A stretch of DNA of 64,000 bases from CBDCLY01 sp965218715. GTDB taxonomy: Bacteria > Bacteroidota > Bacteroidia > Flavobacteriales_E > Vicingaceae. Within the stretch, counting starts at the first letter, position 1. Each line of letters begins with the position of its first letter. The notes beneath the pieces were generated by a model that was not told the origin of the DNA, made no database searches, and saw nothing but the letters and a program-made list of their open reading frames with translations. The stretch lies in contig CBDCLY010000002.1 in NCBI GenBank assembly GCA_965218715.1, forward strand, positions 49,096 through 113,095, given 5' to 3'. Shown piece after piece: positions 42,191 to 51,632 of the stretch. The translations under genes were made by a program, and so were the position numbers.

Positions 42191-42451
42191 ATGATAGAAT
42201 TAGAAAACTCTGATTGGATAATTAAAGATGAGCAGTTGTATGCAAAATTTAATTTCAACTCATTTAAAATTGCAGTGGAGTTCATGCAAGGAATATTTCT
42301 TTTAGCTGAGGATCATCAACACCATCCAAAATTGATAAATACTTATACTCATGTTGAAATATACCTATGCACTCATGATTTGGGCAATCAGGTTGGGGAG
42401 AAAGATTATTTGTTAGCAGAAGCCATTTCTAAACTTAAAAATCAGACTTGA
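42191..42451 (+). CDS. 4a-hydroxytetrahydrobiopterin dehydratase (PCD/DCoH-like)
   Basis: The 86-residue protein has the pterin carbinolamine dehydratase signature EDHQHHPKLINTYTHVEIYL with the catalytic His pair, and a final THDLGNQVGEKDYLLAEAI. It would recycle oxidised tetrahydropterin, a partner of aromatic amino acid hydroxylases, none of which is nearby. It is shorter than usual at the N-terminus but keeps the whole fold. It lies 15 bases before the M16 peptidase gene. Confidence 0.85.
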   Translation: MIELENSDWIIKDEQLYAKFNFNSFKIAVEFMQGIFLLAEDHQHHPKLINTYTHVEIYLCTHDLGNQVGEKDYLLAEAISKLKNQT

Positions 42452-42466
42452 AAAAAATAAACCAAA

Positions 42467-45334
42467 ATGAAATATAGAACTACCATAATTAGCGCAATTT
42501 GTATTTGCATACAATTTTCTGCGATCGCTCAATTGAAAGTTGAGCAATATCAATTAGATAATGGCTTAACTGTGATATTGAATCCGGACTATTCGGCAAA
42601 CAATGTTTTTGGAGCGGTGGCTGTAAATACAGGAAGTAAAAACGACCCAGAAGATGCTACTGGCATGTCACATTATTTGGAGCATCTCTTATTTAAAGGG
42701 ACTGACCAATTGGGGACGATTAATTATGAAGCAGAAAAAGTGCACTTAGATTCTATTCGGGCATTGTATGACGAATTAGGCACAAAAAAAGATGCTGAGG
42801 CTCGAAATGCCATTCAACTAAAAATAAATGAGCAGTCTTTGCTTGCAGCAAAGTATGCCATGCCAAATGAATTTGACAATTTATTAAAAGACATTGGAAG
42901 CACTCAAGTAAATGCCACCACAAGTAATGACCTAACCATTTATTTCAATGCTTTTCCATCTCATCAAATAAATAAATGGCTAGCCCTATATGCTCATCGT
43001 TTTCAAAATCCTGTATTTAGATCTTTCCAATCTGAACTAGAAGTTGTTTATGAAGAGAAAAACAGGGCAATGGACAACATGCAACGAAGACTCTTTGAGG
43101 AATTTAACAAGGAGTTTTACAAAGGTCATCCCTATGGAGATAAAGGAACCTTAGGAAAAATTGAACATTTAAAGAACCCTTCTCTAAATAAAATGTATGC
43201 CTATTTTGATAAATACTACATTGCAAACAACATGGCATTGATCTTATGCGGCAACTTTGATCCAGATAAAGTAAAGCCATTTATTGAAGATCAATTTAAT
43301 GCCCTTAAGAGAGGGATAATTCCTCCCAAAAACATTCCAGAACCTAGACCTTTTAATGGTAAAGAAGTTCATAATAGTAGACTTACACCAATAAAAGTTG
43401 GAATGATGGGGTTTAGAACAGTTCCTCACTTTCATCCTGATGAACTTTCATTGGATGTAGCCACCTACCTATTGCAGAATGAATCTGGGACAGGATTTCT
43501 TGACGAGATGATGAATGATGGGAAAATTATGCAAGCTTGGTCATTTGCAGAAAATGAAGATGAGGCAGGCAATCAATTTTTCATTTATATCCCTAAAATA
43601 TTTAGCCAGTCATTGAAAGGAGCTGAAAAATTAATGTTCGAGCAGATTCAAAAACTAAAAGATGGAGATTTCACAGATGAACAATTGCTTGCGATAAAGA
43701 ATGAAATGTATAAAAATCATCAGCTTAACCAAGAAAACATTTCAGGTAGAGGATACACCTTCGCTAGGATGTACCAACATGGTAAGTCTTGGACCGAAAT
43801 AGGAAATTACCCAGAGCAATTACTTAAAATAAGTAAGCAGGACGTAATGCGTGTTGCCAATACTTATTTTAATGAAAACTTTATGGTACTTAATTCTAGA
43901 ACGGGTTTTCCAAAAAAGAAAAAACTGAAAAAACCACCCTTTGAAGGATTAAAGGTAGATCAAAGTCAAACATCTGAATTTGCAGAGGCATTTAAAAAGA
44001 TGGAAAGCGAAAAAATTAAAAACAAATTCATCGATTTCAAAAATGACATCAATTACTATGCGTTGGCCGGAGGCCATCAATTGTTTGTCGCAAAAAATCC
44101 ATTGAACGACATTTATGAACTAAACATCAATTTCCATTATGGGTCATTTATGAACCCTGATATCGAAATATTGAGCTCATTAATGAATTATGCCCATCCT
44201 GAAGGAATTGCATTATTAGATTTCAAGAAAAAGATAGCGCTTTTGGGCTCCAATTACTACTTCTCTAGTAATCCGAACTTTTTCACCTTAAATGTTACAG
44301 GAATTGAGGCTAAAATGGGAGAGGTCTTGAAAGAAATCAATGCGCTTCTAATGAATCCTATTGTTGAGGAAAAAAGCATGGATGTTGTGATCAATCAATT
44401 CAAGACAAATCGGAAAGCTGAAAAGGAGGAACCATTTTTAATTTCTAGGGCAATGGCGCAAAAGGCCATATATGGAGAACAATCAGGCTCCTATAACAGA
44501 TCAGGCATTAAGGAGATTAAGAAAATGGAAAAAACAAAAGTGATGGACATATGGGAAGATGTTAAAAAATATGCCAGCTCTATTCATTATTCTGGAAAAA
44601 TAGTAGGATTAGAATTGAAAGATAAAATCACCTCTATTTTAACCCTATCGCCTGAAGCCATCAAAAATTTCCCACATCCAATAGATATTATAAAGCATCA
44701 AGAAGATCAAATTGTATTGTTAAATAATTCGAAGTTGTTGCAAAGCAACATCTTCATGGTTAGAACAAGTAAACCCTTTACAATGGATCAGTATCCTAAA
44801 ATTCAATTGTTCAATACTTACTTTTCTGGTGGATTCAGCGGAATATTAACTCAAGAAATTAGAGAGTATCGATCTTTGGCCTATTCTTCCTCAGCAAGGT
44901 TTAGGTACCATATACATCCCGAAAAAGAAAGCTATTTCTTTACTTACATTGCTTGTCAGGCCGACAAAACAAATGAGGCCGTTTCAGTAGCACATGATCT
45001 AATTCAAAATTTACCTGAAAAGCCAGAACGAATGGATAATGTTAAAAATAACCTAATATTATCCCAATCATCTAATTTCCCTAGTTTTCGGAATTTAAGC
45101 AGAGAAATTGAAACTTATTTAGCAAAAGGAATTGAAACAGACCCGAATATTGATGCCATTGAAGCCTATAGAAAATTGAATTTCCAAGACTTAAAAAGTT
45201 TCTATGAAACAAAGATAAAAACTCAAAAAAGCATCATCAATATATATGGTGATTTGAAAAGACTTGACAGAAATAAATTAGAAGAGATTGCACCTGTTAA
45301 GGAATTGAAACTAAATGATTTCATTCAATTTTAG
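42467..45334 (+). CDS. M16 family zinc metallopeptidase (insulinase-like)
   Basis: A signal peptide ending near SAIAQ leads to a two-repeat M16 peptidase of 955 residues. The inverted zinc motif HxxEH is H69-Y-L-E72-H73 (SHYLEHLLFKGT), and the distal Glu lies in the segment LEVVYEEKNRAMDN. A second M16 C-terminal and inactive repeat fills the rest (FSGILTQEIREYRSLAYSS). It probably degrades peptides in the periplasm or outer membrane. The size and two-domain form match pitrilysin-like enzymes of Bacteroidota. Confidence 0.9.
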   Translation: MKYRTTIISAICICIQFSAIAQLKVEQYQLDNGLTVILNPDYSANNVFGAVAVNTGSKNDPEDATGMSHYLEHLLFKGTDQLGTINYEAEKVHLDSIRALYDELGTKKDAEARNAIQLKINEQSLLAAKYAMPNEFDNLLKDIGSTQVNATTSNDLTIYFNAFPSHQINKWLALYAHRFQNPVFRSFQSELEVVYEEKNRAMDNMQRRLFEEFNKEFYKGHPYGDKGTLGKIEHLKNPSLNKMYAYFDKYYIANNMALILCGNFDPDKVKPFIEDQFNALKRGIIPPKNIPEPRPFNGKEVHNSRLTPIKVGMMGFRTVPHFHPDELSLDVATYLLQNESGTGFLDEMMNDGKIMQAWSFAENEDEAGNQFFIYIPKIFSQSLKGAEKLMFEQIQKLKDGDFTDEQLLAIKNEMYKNHQLNQENISGRGYTFARMYQHGKSWTEIGNYPEQLLKISKQDVMRVANTYFNENFMVLNSRTGFPKKKKLKKPPFEGLKVDQSQTSEFAEAFKKMESEKIKNKFIDFKNDINYYALAGGHQLFVAKNPLNDIYELNINFHYGSFMNPDIEILSSLMNYAHPEGIALLDFKKKIALLGSNYYFSSNPNFFTLNVTGIEAKMGEVLKEINALLMNPIVEEKSMDVVINQFKTNRKAEKEEPFLISRAMAQKAIYGEQSGSYNRSGIKEIKKMEKTKVMDIWEDVKKYASSIHYSGKIVGLELKDKITSILTLSPEAIKNFPHPIDIIKHQEDQIVLLNNSKLLQSNIFMVRTSKPFTMDQYPKIQLFNTYFSGGFSGILTQEIREYRSLAYSSSARFRYHIHPEKESYFFTYIACQADKTNEAVSVAHDLIQNLPEKPERMDNVKNNLILSQSSNFPSFRNLSREIETYLAKGIETDPNIDAIEAYRKLNFQDLKSFYETKIKTQKSIINIYGDLKRLDRNKLEEIAPVKELKLNDFIQF

Positions 45335-45386
45335 TTGAGAAGAATTTCACTGGCATTCTTATGTTAATATTTTTAAAAATAAATCA

Positions 45387-45416
45387 TTGGAAAGTGCTTT
45401 TTTTCCCTTTTATTTG
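45387..45416 (+). promoter_or_regulatory. Putative promoter of the OmpA-family gene
   Basis: TTG at 45387-45389 and TTTATTTG at 45409-45416 are 19 bases apart. The downstream element matches TAnnTTTG in seven of eight positions. Transcription would begin near 45424, with the ATG at 45442. Confidence 0.45.
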
Positions 45417-45441
45417 TAGCTTCTAGACACAAAAGCATCTT

Positions 45442-47034
45442 ATGAAAAAAATAGTATTTGGATTATGCACTTTTTTGCTCCTAATAGGTAGCACTTTTGC
45501 GCAAACAGAATCTAGCCGTTGGGGTATTGGTATAAATGCCGGTGTTGCCCAATATAACGGAGAAGTTGAGAATCAATTCTTCAGTTTCAGCGGACAAGAT
45601 TACAATGGTTTAGCAGGCCTTTCAATTCATCGTTTTTTAAGCAATCACTTTGACTTAGAATTGGACCTGACTATGGGTGACATTAAAGCTAAGAAAGAAG
45701 ACGGTTTAAATGATTTTGAATACAATATGGGGACGGCAAATCTTCATTTAACGTATAACTTCTTCAAATATGAAGATGTAAAGTTTAGACCATTTATTTT
45801 CGCTGGTGCAGGAATGTTGATCTTTCAGAGCTTTGATAGAGATGAAAATTATTTAGCACTACCAGCAGCTGGATTAGGTGTGAATTATAAATTGAACGAA
45901 AGAATCAACATCAAATATCAAAACACTTATTTTCTTGCCAGTGAAGATGATATCGATAATCAAACCGGTGGCGGAAATGATGCTTTTTTACACACAACAA
46001 TTGGAGTTTCAACTGCAATTGTAAGCACTAAAGATGCGGATGGGGATGGAGTTATCGACAAGAAGGATAAATGTCCTGGAACTACTCCTGGTGTAAAAGT
46101 AAATAACGAAGGATGTGCTGTTGATAGAGATGCTGATGGGGTTCTTAATAAAGACGACAAGTGTCCAGATTTAGCTGGTGTTGTTGATCTTGATGGTTGC
46201 CCTGACACCGACGGAGACGGCATTGCTGATGCTGAAGATACTTGTCCAGAATTGGCTGGTTCTGCTGAATTAGGCGGTTGTCCTGATACAGATAAAGATG
46301 GAATTGCTGACAATGTTGATAAATGCCCAGAAATTGCAGGTCTTGCTGAATTAGAAGGTTGTCCAGATGAAGAAGACAATTACGCAATGGGAATCTACGA
46401 ATACAACAAGCTTCCTTTGAAAAATGGAACATTGGTCATCTATGACGAAAACAATGTTGCTATCGATACCATCTTAACAGATGAGAATGGTGTGTTTAGA
46501 TACAAAGTATTGGATCCAGATCAATATTATTCTATCAAACCAATTGGTTTAGATGGAGATGTTGATAATGTTGAAATCTACTTGGTGGATGAAGACATGA
46601 ACAGAACAGAGGATACACGCAAATTGGATAATGGAGTATTTGTCTTTACTAAAGCAGATAAGAAAGATCCAGTTGATGACACTAAGCCTAGCTTAGACAT
46701 TCCTAAAGACCTGTTAACCAACTTGAACTTTAATTCTTCAAGTTCTACCATTAACATCAAGTATTATGATCAATTGAATAGATTGGCAATGATCATGAAC
46801 AAGAAAACTGGAATTAATATTAATGTGAATGGTTATGCAGATAGTTCTGGACCAATTGACTTTAACAATAGGTTATCTCAGGCTAGAGCAGATAGAGTTA
46901 AGCAATACCTTGTTAGAAAAGGTGTAGATGCTAAACGCATAAGCGCTAAAGGTCATGGAATTGTAAGACCTATTGGAAGCAATGAAACAGCTGAAGGTAA
47001 AGCTCTAAACAGAAGAGTTGAGATTAAGCTATAA
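45442..47034 (+). CDS. OmpA-family outer-membrane protein with thrombospondin type 3 repeats
   Basis: After a signal peptide (cleavage near TFAQ), residues about 25-195 form a beta-barrel. Four acidic calcium-binding thrombospondin-3 segments follow (DADGDGVIDKKDKCPG, DADGVLNKDDKCPD, DTDGDGIADAEDTCPE, DTDKDGIADNVDKCPE). A small beta domain then precedes the C-terminal OmpA peptidoglycan-binding domain (LNFNSSSSTIN, NVNGYADSSG, SQARADRVKQYLV, NRRVEIKL). The 530-residue protein should anchor the outer membrane to peptidoglycan. A strong terminator follows, so it appears to be a single-gene unit. Confidence 0.92.
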   Translation: MKKIVFGLCTFLLLIGSTFAQTESSRWGIGINAGVAQYNGEVENQFFSFSGQDYNGLAGLSIHRFLSNHFDLELDLTMGDIKAKKEDGLNDFEYNMGTANLHLTYNFFKYEDVKFRPFIFAGAGMLIFQSFDRDENYLALPAAGLGVNYKLNERINIKYQNTYFLASEDDIDNQTGGGNDAFLHTTIGVSTAIVSTKDADGDGVIDKKDKCPGTTPGVKVNNEGCAVDRDADGVLNKDDKCPDLAGVVDLDGCPDTDGDGIADAEDTCPELAGSAELGGCPDTDKDGIADNVDKCPEIAGLAELEGCPDEEDNYAMGIYEYNKLPLKNGTLVIYDENNVAIDTILTDENGVFRYKVLDPDQYYSIKPIGLDGDVDNVEIYLVDEDMNRTEDTRKLDNGVFVFTKADKKDPVDDTKPSLDIPKDLLTNLNFNSSSSTINIKYYDQLNRLAMIMNKKTGININVNGYADSSGPIDFNNRLSQARADRVKQYLVRKGVDAKRISAKGHGIVRPIGSNETAEGKALNRRVEIKL

Positions 47035-47046
47035 TCAAGATGAATT

Positions 47047-47082
47047 AAAAAAACCTCTAGCAATTGCTAGGGGTTTTTTTTT
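47047..47082 (+). terminator. Intrinsic terminator after the OmpA-family gene
   Basis: AACCTCTAGC (47052-47061) and GCTAGGGGTT (47066-47075) form a stem with one T-G pair around AATT, and the T-run continues to 47082. The A-run upstream extends the stem. Confidence 0.88.
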
Positions 47083-47119
47083 GCCCTATTTTTAAATAAG
47101 AAAAATAAACTCCAACAAA

Positions 47120-47992
47120 ATGATAAAGTACAATCCTAAAGAATGGTTCGGATTAATTTTTAGATTTCACAAGACAGATACCTTTCGAAAAATGTTATGG
47201 GTTCTTTTAACCTATGCCCTTTTTACAGGAGTATTTGTCTACGTTGCTAACAAATTGAAATCGGTTGAGGCATTCTCAAATGCCATCCAAGTTCACTCAT
47301 TATTAGGTTTTGTTATCGGATTGCTATTGGTGTTTAGAACCAACTCAGCCTATGATCGTTGGTGGGAAGGAAGAAAGCAATGGGGCATGCTTGTCAACAA
47401 CATTCGCAATTCAGCCATTAAATTATCAAGCGCTGTTGAGGTTCCTAATCAAGAACACAATAATAGAGTATATGGACTATTGGTAAACTTCCCTTTTGTT
47501 TTAAAAGAGCATCTTAGGGAAGGAGTTAAAGAAAAGGACTTCGTGTACCCAAAGGGCATCTCAACTTCCAGCAAACAAGCCAAGCACGTTCCTAATGCAA
47601 TTTCAAAAGAGCTTTATCAATATTTAAATGAGCTCTATCACTCCAAAAAAATTAGTGGAGAACAGCTAATTAGCTTAGATGCAGAGTTGAAATCTTTATT
47701 AGACATCACAGGAGCCTGTGAAAGGATTAAAAACACACCGATACCCTACTCTTACAATTTATTCATAAAGAAATTCATTTTTGCCTATACCATGACCCTG
47801 CCCTTTAGTTTGGCACTTCAGTTCCAGTATTGGACAGTTGGTATTTGCACTTTTGTGCTGTATATTTTTGGTAGCCTGGAACTATTGGCCGAAGAGATTG
47901 AAGATCCTTTTGGGATGGATGATAGTGATTTACCAACGGATGACCTGGCCATTAAAATTCAAGGAAATTTACAGGAAATATTAGAGCAATAA
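47120..47992 (+). CDS. Bestrophin-like (UPF0187) anion channel protein
   Basis: The 290 residues show the bestrophin-family block FRTNSAYDRWWEGRKQWGMLVNN, two hydrophobic pairs near residues 27-45 and 60-75 and again near 215-250, and the acidic motif EEIEDPFGMDDSDLP at the C-terminus, which forms the calcium-clasp region in eukaryotic homologues. It is an inner-membrane protein. Bacterial members conduct ions, often cations or anions of uncertain selectivity. It lies between two terminators and converges on rpsA. Confidence 0.88.
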   Translation: MIKYNPKEWFGLIFRFHKTDTFRKMLWVLLTYALFTGVFVYVANKLKSVEAFSNAIQVHSLLGFVIGLLLVFRTNSAYDRWWEGRKQWGMLVNNIRNSAIKLSSAVEVPNQEHNNRVYGLLVNFPFVLKEHLREGVKEKDFVYPKGISTSSKQAKHVPNAISKELYQYLNELYHSKKISGEQLISLDAELKSLLDITGACERIKNTPIPYSYNLFIKKFIFAYTMTLPFSLALQFQYWTVGICTFVLYIFGSLELLAEEIEDPFGMDDSDLPTDDLAIKIQGNLQEILEQ

Positions 47993-47994
47993 AA

Positions 47995-48022
47995 AAACGG
48001 AAACCATTGCTGGTTTCCGTTT
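47995..48022. terminator. Bidirectional intrinsic terminator between the bestrophin gene and rpsA
   Basis: A perfect 12-bp stem, AAACGGAAACCA (47995-48006) with TGGTTTCCGTTT (48011-48022), has the loop TTGC. An A-run precedes it on the plus strand, so the structure has a T-run after it on the minus strand and probably terminates rpsA best. Confidence 0.85.
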
Positions 48023-48045
48023 CAGTTTTATAAGAAGTGGCTATT

Positions 48046-50205
48046 CTATTTTGATTCGCCTTTTTCTAACTCATCTTTCAAGTTTGCTAGTGCATCTAAA
48101 TCTCCAAGAGTAGTTTTCTCTTGTTTATCATTCATAGATTTAATTGCTTTAGCAGTTGCCTTCTGATTAGATTTGGATTTCGCTTTCTTCACAGTACGCT
48201 CATCATCTTCAATGTCTCTATGAATTTGAGTGTGTGACACGCTAATCTTACGAGCGTTTTTATTGAATTCCATTACTTTAAAGTCTACCTCTTCATCCTT
48301 TTCGATGTTCTTTCCATCTTCTTTCACTAAGTTCCTCTTAGTTGCAAAAGCTTCAACACCGTAAGGCATAATCACTGTGGCTCCTTTAGCATTCACTTCA
48401 GAAACTGTTCCTTTATGGATACTTCCAATTTCAAATACAGTTTCGAATGTTTCCCAAGGGTTTTCTTCAAGTTGCTTATAACCTAGACTAAGTCTTCTGT
48501 TTTCTTTATCGATCTCAAGAATTACGATTTCCATCTCTTCTCCAACAGAAGTCACTTCTTTTGGATGATTGATCTTTTTAGACCAAGATAAATCAGAAAT
48601 GTGAACCAAACCATCAACACCGTCTTCAAGTTCAACAAATACTCCAAAATCAGAGATGTTTGTTACTTTACCAGTATGTTTAGTTTCTACTGGGAATTTA
48701 ACTTCAACACCTTCCCAAGGATCAGTAGACAATTGTTTAACACCAAGAGACATTTTTCTTTCTTCTCTATCCAATGTTAAAATCTCTGCTTCTACTTCAT
48801 CGTTCACTTTAAAGAAAGCTTGTGCTGGTTGCAAGTGATTAGACCAAGAGATTTCAGAAACGTGAATTAAACCTTCAACACCAGGCTGAATTTCAACAAA
48901 CGCACCGTAATCTGCAACTACAACAACTTTTCCTTTTACCTTATCACCAACTTGTAATTTATCATCCAGCTTTTCCCATGGATGACCTTCAAGTTGTTTC
49001 ATTCCAAGAGCAATTCGTTTTTTCTCATCATCAAAATCAAGAATTACAACTTTCACTTTCTCGTCAAGTTGAACTACTTCTTCTGGATGATTAACTCTAC
49101 CCCATGAAAGATCAGTAATGTGGACTAATCCATCTACACCACCAAGATCAATAAATACTCCATAAGAAGTAATATTTTTAACAGTACCTTCAAGTACTTG
49201 ACCTTTCTCTAATTGAGAGATAATTTCTTTCTTCTGAACTTCTAACTCAGCCTCAATTAAAGCTTTATGAGAAACCACAACGTTTTTAAATTCCTTATTG
49301 ATTTTAACCACTTTAAATTCCATGGTTTTGTCAACATATACATCGTAATCTCTAATTGGCTTAACATCAATTTGTGAACCTGGCAAGAATGCCTCGATAC
49401 CAAATACATCAACGATCAATCCACCTTTAGTTCTACATTTTACATGTCCCTTGATGATTTCTTGCGTTTTCAATGCATCGTTTACTCTTTCCCAAGCTCT
49501 TAAAGCACGAGCCTTTTTATGAGAAAGTATCAATTGACCATTTTTGTCTTCTTGACTTTCAATGAAAACTTCTACTTTATCGCCAATGGCTAAATCTTGA
49601 CGGTATCTCAACTCAGATTTTCCAATAACTCCATCAGATTTGTATCCAATGTTTACAACAACTTCTCTTGGAGTAATGCTAACCACTTCCCCATCAATTA
49701 CATCTTGTTCTGCAATTGACATTAAAGTCTCTTTATACATTTCTTCCATTGCCTTTTGATCAGCATCAGAATACTTGTCATCATACTTTCCTATTGCATC
49801 CCAATCGAAGTCGTTTCTAAAAGCTTCTAACTCTTTAGCTCTTTCTTCTCTTGTTTTAGGTTTTTCAACCACAACTTCAGCAATAGCTTCTTCACTAACT
49901 TCTTCAGCAGCCTTTTTCGGAATTCTTTCCTTTTTCTCTTTTGCTGGCTTAGGAGCTTCTTCTGCTTTTGCAGTTGCTTCTTCAGCTTTTTCCGCTGGAG
50001 CAGCTTTCTCTGCTTTTGCAGCTTTTGGAGCAGCAGCCTTCTTCGCTTTAGGTGTAGCTTTTTCTGCTTTTACCTCAGCTTTGTCAGATTCCTCTTTACT
50101 AGTTGTTTCTTTTTTTGCTGCTGGTTTAGCAGTCTTTTTTGCTGCAGGCTTTGCTGCTGCTTTTGTTTCTGCTGCCTCGGCAGCCTTGTCTTTAGATTCA
50201 GCCAT
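48046..50205 (-). CDS. rpsA: 30S ribosomal protein S1 with Lys/Ala-rich N-terminal extension
   Basis: Six S1 RNA-binding domains follow one another from about residue 155 (examples: GEVVSITPREVVVNIG, GTVKNITSYGVFIDLGGVDGLVHITDLSWGR, GKVTNISDFGVFVELEDGVDGLVHISDLSW). S1 recruits mRNA to the 30S subunit, which matters in a phylum where Shine-Dalgarno sequences are rare. The first roughly 120 residues are low-complexity Lys, Ala, Glu and Pro, like histone H1 tails, making the protein 719 residues, longer than typical S1. A hairpin in the leader may serve autoregulation. Confidence 0.93.
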   Translation of the reverse strand: MAESKDKAAEAAETKAAAKPAAKKTAKPAAKKETTSKEESDKAEVKAEKATPKAKKAAAPKAAKAEKAAPAEKAEEATAKAEEAPKPAKEKKERIPKKAAEEVSEEAIAEVVVEKPKTREERAKELEAFRNDFDWDAIGKYDDKYSDADQKAMEEMYKETLMSIAEQDVIDGEVVSITPREVVVNIGYKSDGVIGKSELRYRQDLAIGDKVEVFIESQEDKNGQLILSHKKARALRAWERVNDALKTQEIIKGHVKCRTKGGLIVDVFGIEAFLPGSQIDVKPIRDYDVYVDKTMEFKVVKINKEFKNVVVSHKALIEAELEVQKKEIISQLEKGQVLEGTVKNITSYGVFIDLGGVDGLVHITDLSWGRVNHPEEVVQLDEKVKVVILDFDDEKKRIALGMKQLEGHPWEKLDDKLQVGDKVKGKVVVVADYGAFVEIQPGVEGLIHVSEISWSNHLQPAQAFFKVNDEVEAEILTLDREERKMSLGVKQLSTDPWEGVEVKFPVETKHTGKVTNISDFGVFVELEDGVDGLVHISDLSWSKKINHPKEVTSVGEEMEIVILEIDKENRRLSLGYKQLEENPWETFETVFEIGSIHKGTVSEVNAKGATVIMPYGVEAFATKRNLVKEDGKNIEKDEEVDFKVMEFNKNARKISVSHTQIHRDIEDDERTVKKAKSKSNQKATAKAIKSMNDKQEKTTLGDLDALANLKDELEKGESK

Positions 50206-50223
50206 TAATGACTTGTTTTTGTA

Positions 50224-50251
50224 TTTCGAACATAGTCGGAATGTTTCGAAA
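50224..50251 (-). promoter_or_regulatory. Hairpin in the rpsA 5-prime leader
   Basis: TTTCGAACAT (50224-50233) pairs with ATGTTTCGAAA (50241-50251) around AGTCGGA, with one bulged base. It lies 18 bases upstream of the rpsA ATG and inside the transcript expected from the promoter at 50302-50309. It could be an S1 binding site. Confidence 0.45.
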
Positions 50252-50301
50252 GTGGTTAAATGTGCCCAATTACCGACTCTGAGGGCTTAAAAATGAGGGC
50301 G

Positions 50302-50309
50302 CAAAGATA
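50302..50309 (-). promoter_or_regulatory. Putative -7 element of rpsA
   Basis: On the minus strand TATCTTTG (50309-50302) matches TAnnTTTG exactly and is followed by C, as in strong Bacteroidota promoters. The transcript would carry a leader of about 90 bases. No clear TTG is visible near -33. Confidence 0.6.
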
Positions 50310-50384
50310 CAATTTATTCTGTTTGAGTTGATTAATGGATGAGGATAATATTCTTATTATGGAATCTAGCTGAACTTCTATGTG

Positions 50385-50392
50385 TATTTTTG
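50385..50392 (+). promoter_or_regulatory. Putative -7 element of ispH
   Basis: TATTTTTG at 50385-50392 matches TAnnTTTG. The expected start near 50399 leaves about 7 bases before the ATG at 50406, which argues against the upstream GTG at 50382 as start. Confidence 0.45.
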
Positions 50393-50405
50393 GTTTTATA
50401 CTGGA

Positions 50406-51632
50406 ATGAAGAAATTTGATATACCCAATAGATACAAAAGTTCTTTTATTAGCGAGATAAAAGAACTTAGAAAAGAAAGTGATCCAAGAAAAAAGGACTT
50501 TTCTCCAAGCATATTGGATTTTGGACCGGTACAGTTTCACATTGCAAGGCATTTTGGATTTTGCTACGGAGTAGAAAATGCAATTGAAAGAGCGTATAAG
50601 GCGGTAGAAGAAAATCCAGGAAAACGAATCTTTCTTTTGAGTCAAATGATTCACAACCCTACAGTGAATGCAAATCTGCAAGCGGTAGGAATAAAGTTCA
50701 TCATGGATACTTCAGGTAAGCAGATCATTCCTTGGAGTGATTTGAAAGCTGATGATCTTGTTTTAATTCCTGCCTTCGGAACTACTCTGGCAATTGAAGA
50801 ACAATTAATCAAACTTGGAATCGAGATTAGGGAGTACGATACAACTTGCCCCTTTGTCACCAAAGTCTGGAAACAATCAGAAAAACTAGGCAAGCAAGAC
50901 CATACCATAATTATTCATGGAAAACCCAATCATGAAGAAACACGAGCTACTTTTTCACACAGCAATGCCCATGGGCCAGCAGTAGTTGTTTGTAATATGG
51001 AGGAGGCCATTTCATTAAGCCAATACTTAAATGGTAAAAAAAACCCAAAAGAATTTAAGTTGGAATTTGGACATCAGGCAAGTGAAGGTTTTGATCCCGA
51101 GACGGATTTAAAAAAGATAGGCGTAGTCAACCAAACTACAATGCTGGCTCAAGAAACTCAAGCGATTGCTGATTTCTTTAAAACAAGCATGATTGATACC
51201 TATGGAAATGAAAATTTAAATGATCACTTTGCCGATACCAGAGATACTTTGTGTTATGCTACCAATGATAATCAACAAGCCACTTTCGGACTTTTAGAAA
51301 TACCTGCTGATTTAGCCATCATAGTTGGTGGTTACAATAGTTCAAACACTTCTCATCTTGTAGAGTTGTGTGAAGAGAAACTTCCGAGTTTTTTCATTTC
51401 TGGGCCTGATGAAATTCTTTCTAAAACTGCAATCAAACATTATGATTTCCATAATGATACAATTAATGAAACCAAAAACTTCCTGCCAGAAAAATCAAAG
51501 GTAAAAATCATTCTAAGCTCTGGAGCTTCTTGTCCGGATGCAATTGTTGACGAAGTGTTGAGTAAACTTTTACGTTTTTTTCCAGGTGCTTTTAGCCAAG
51601 AAGAAGTTTTGGCCAAATTGCAAATTAATTGA
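50406..51632 (+). CDS. ispH: 4-hydroxy-3-methylbut-2-enyl diphosphate reductase
   Basis: IspH is the last enzyme of the non-mevalonate isoprenoid pathway and carries a [4Fe-4S] cluster. The three ligands are C53 (HFGFCYGVENA), C148 (DTTCPFVTKVW) and C376 (SSGASCPDAIVDEV). The conserved HGKPNHEETRAT block is present. At 408 residues it is the long form with an N-terminal extension typical of Bacteroidota, compared with about 310 in E. coli. The ATG at 50406 is chosen because the promoter overlaps the longer frame. The gene converges on cmk with an 8-base overlap. Confidence 0.94.
   Translation: MKKFDIPNRYKSSFISEIKELRKESDPRKKDFSPSILDFGPVQFHIARHFGFCYGVENAIERAYKAVEENPGKRIFLLSQMIHNPTVNANLQAVGIKFIMDTSGKQIIPWSDLKADDLVLIPAFGTTLAIEEQLIKLGIEIREYDTTCPFVTKVWKQSEKLGKQDHTIIIHGKPNHEETRATFSHSNAHGPAVVVCNMEEAISLSQYLNGKKNPKEFKLEFGHQASEGFDPETDLKKIGVVNQTTMLAQETQAIADFFKTSMIDTYGNENLNDHFADTRDTLCYATNDNQQATFGLLEIPADLAIIVGGYNSSNTSHLVELCEEKLPSFFISGPDEILSKTAIKHYDFHNDTINETKNFLPEKSKVKIILSSGASCPDAIVDEVLSKLLRFFPGAFSQEEVLAKLQIN

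Noticed and set aside
49775..50290. 171-aa Ala/Ser/Phe-rich plus-strand frame
   Set aside because: It runs antisense to the Lys/Ala-rich N-terminus of S1, and its odd composition is explained by that low-complexity coding sequence.
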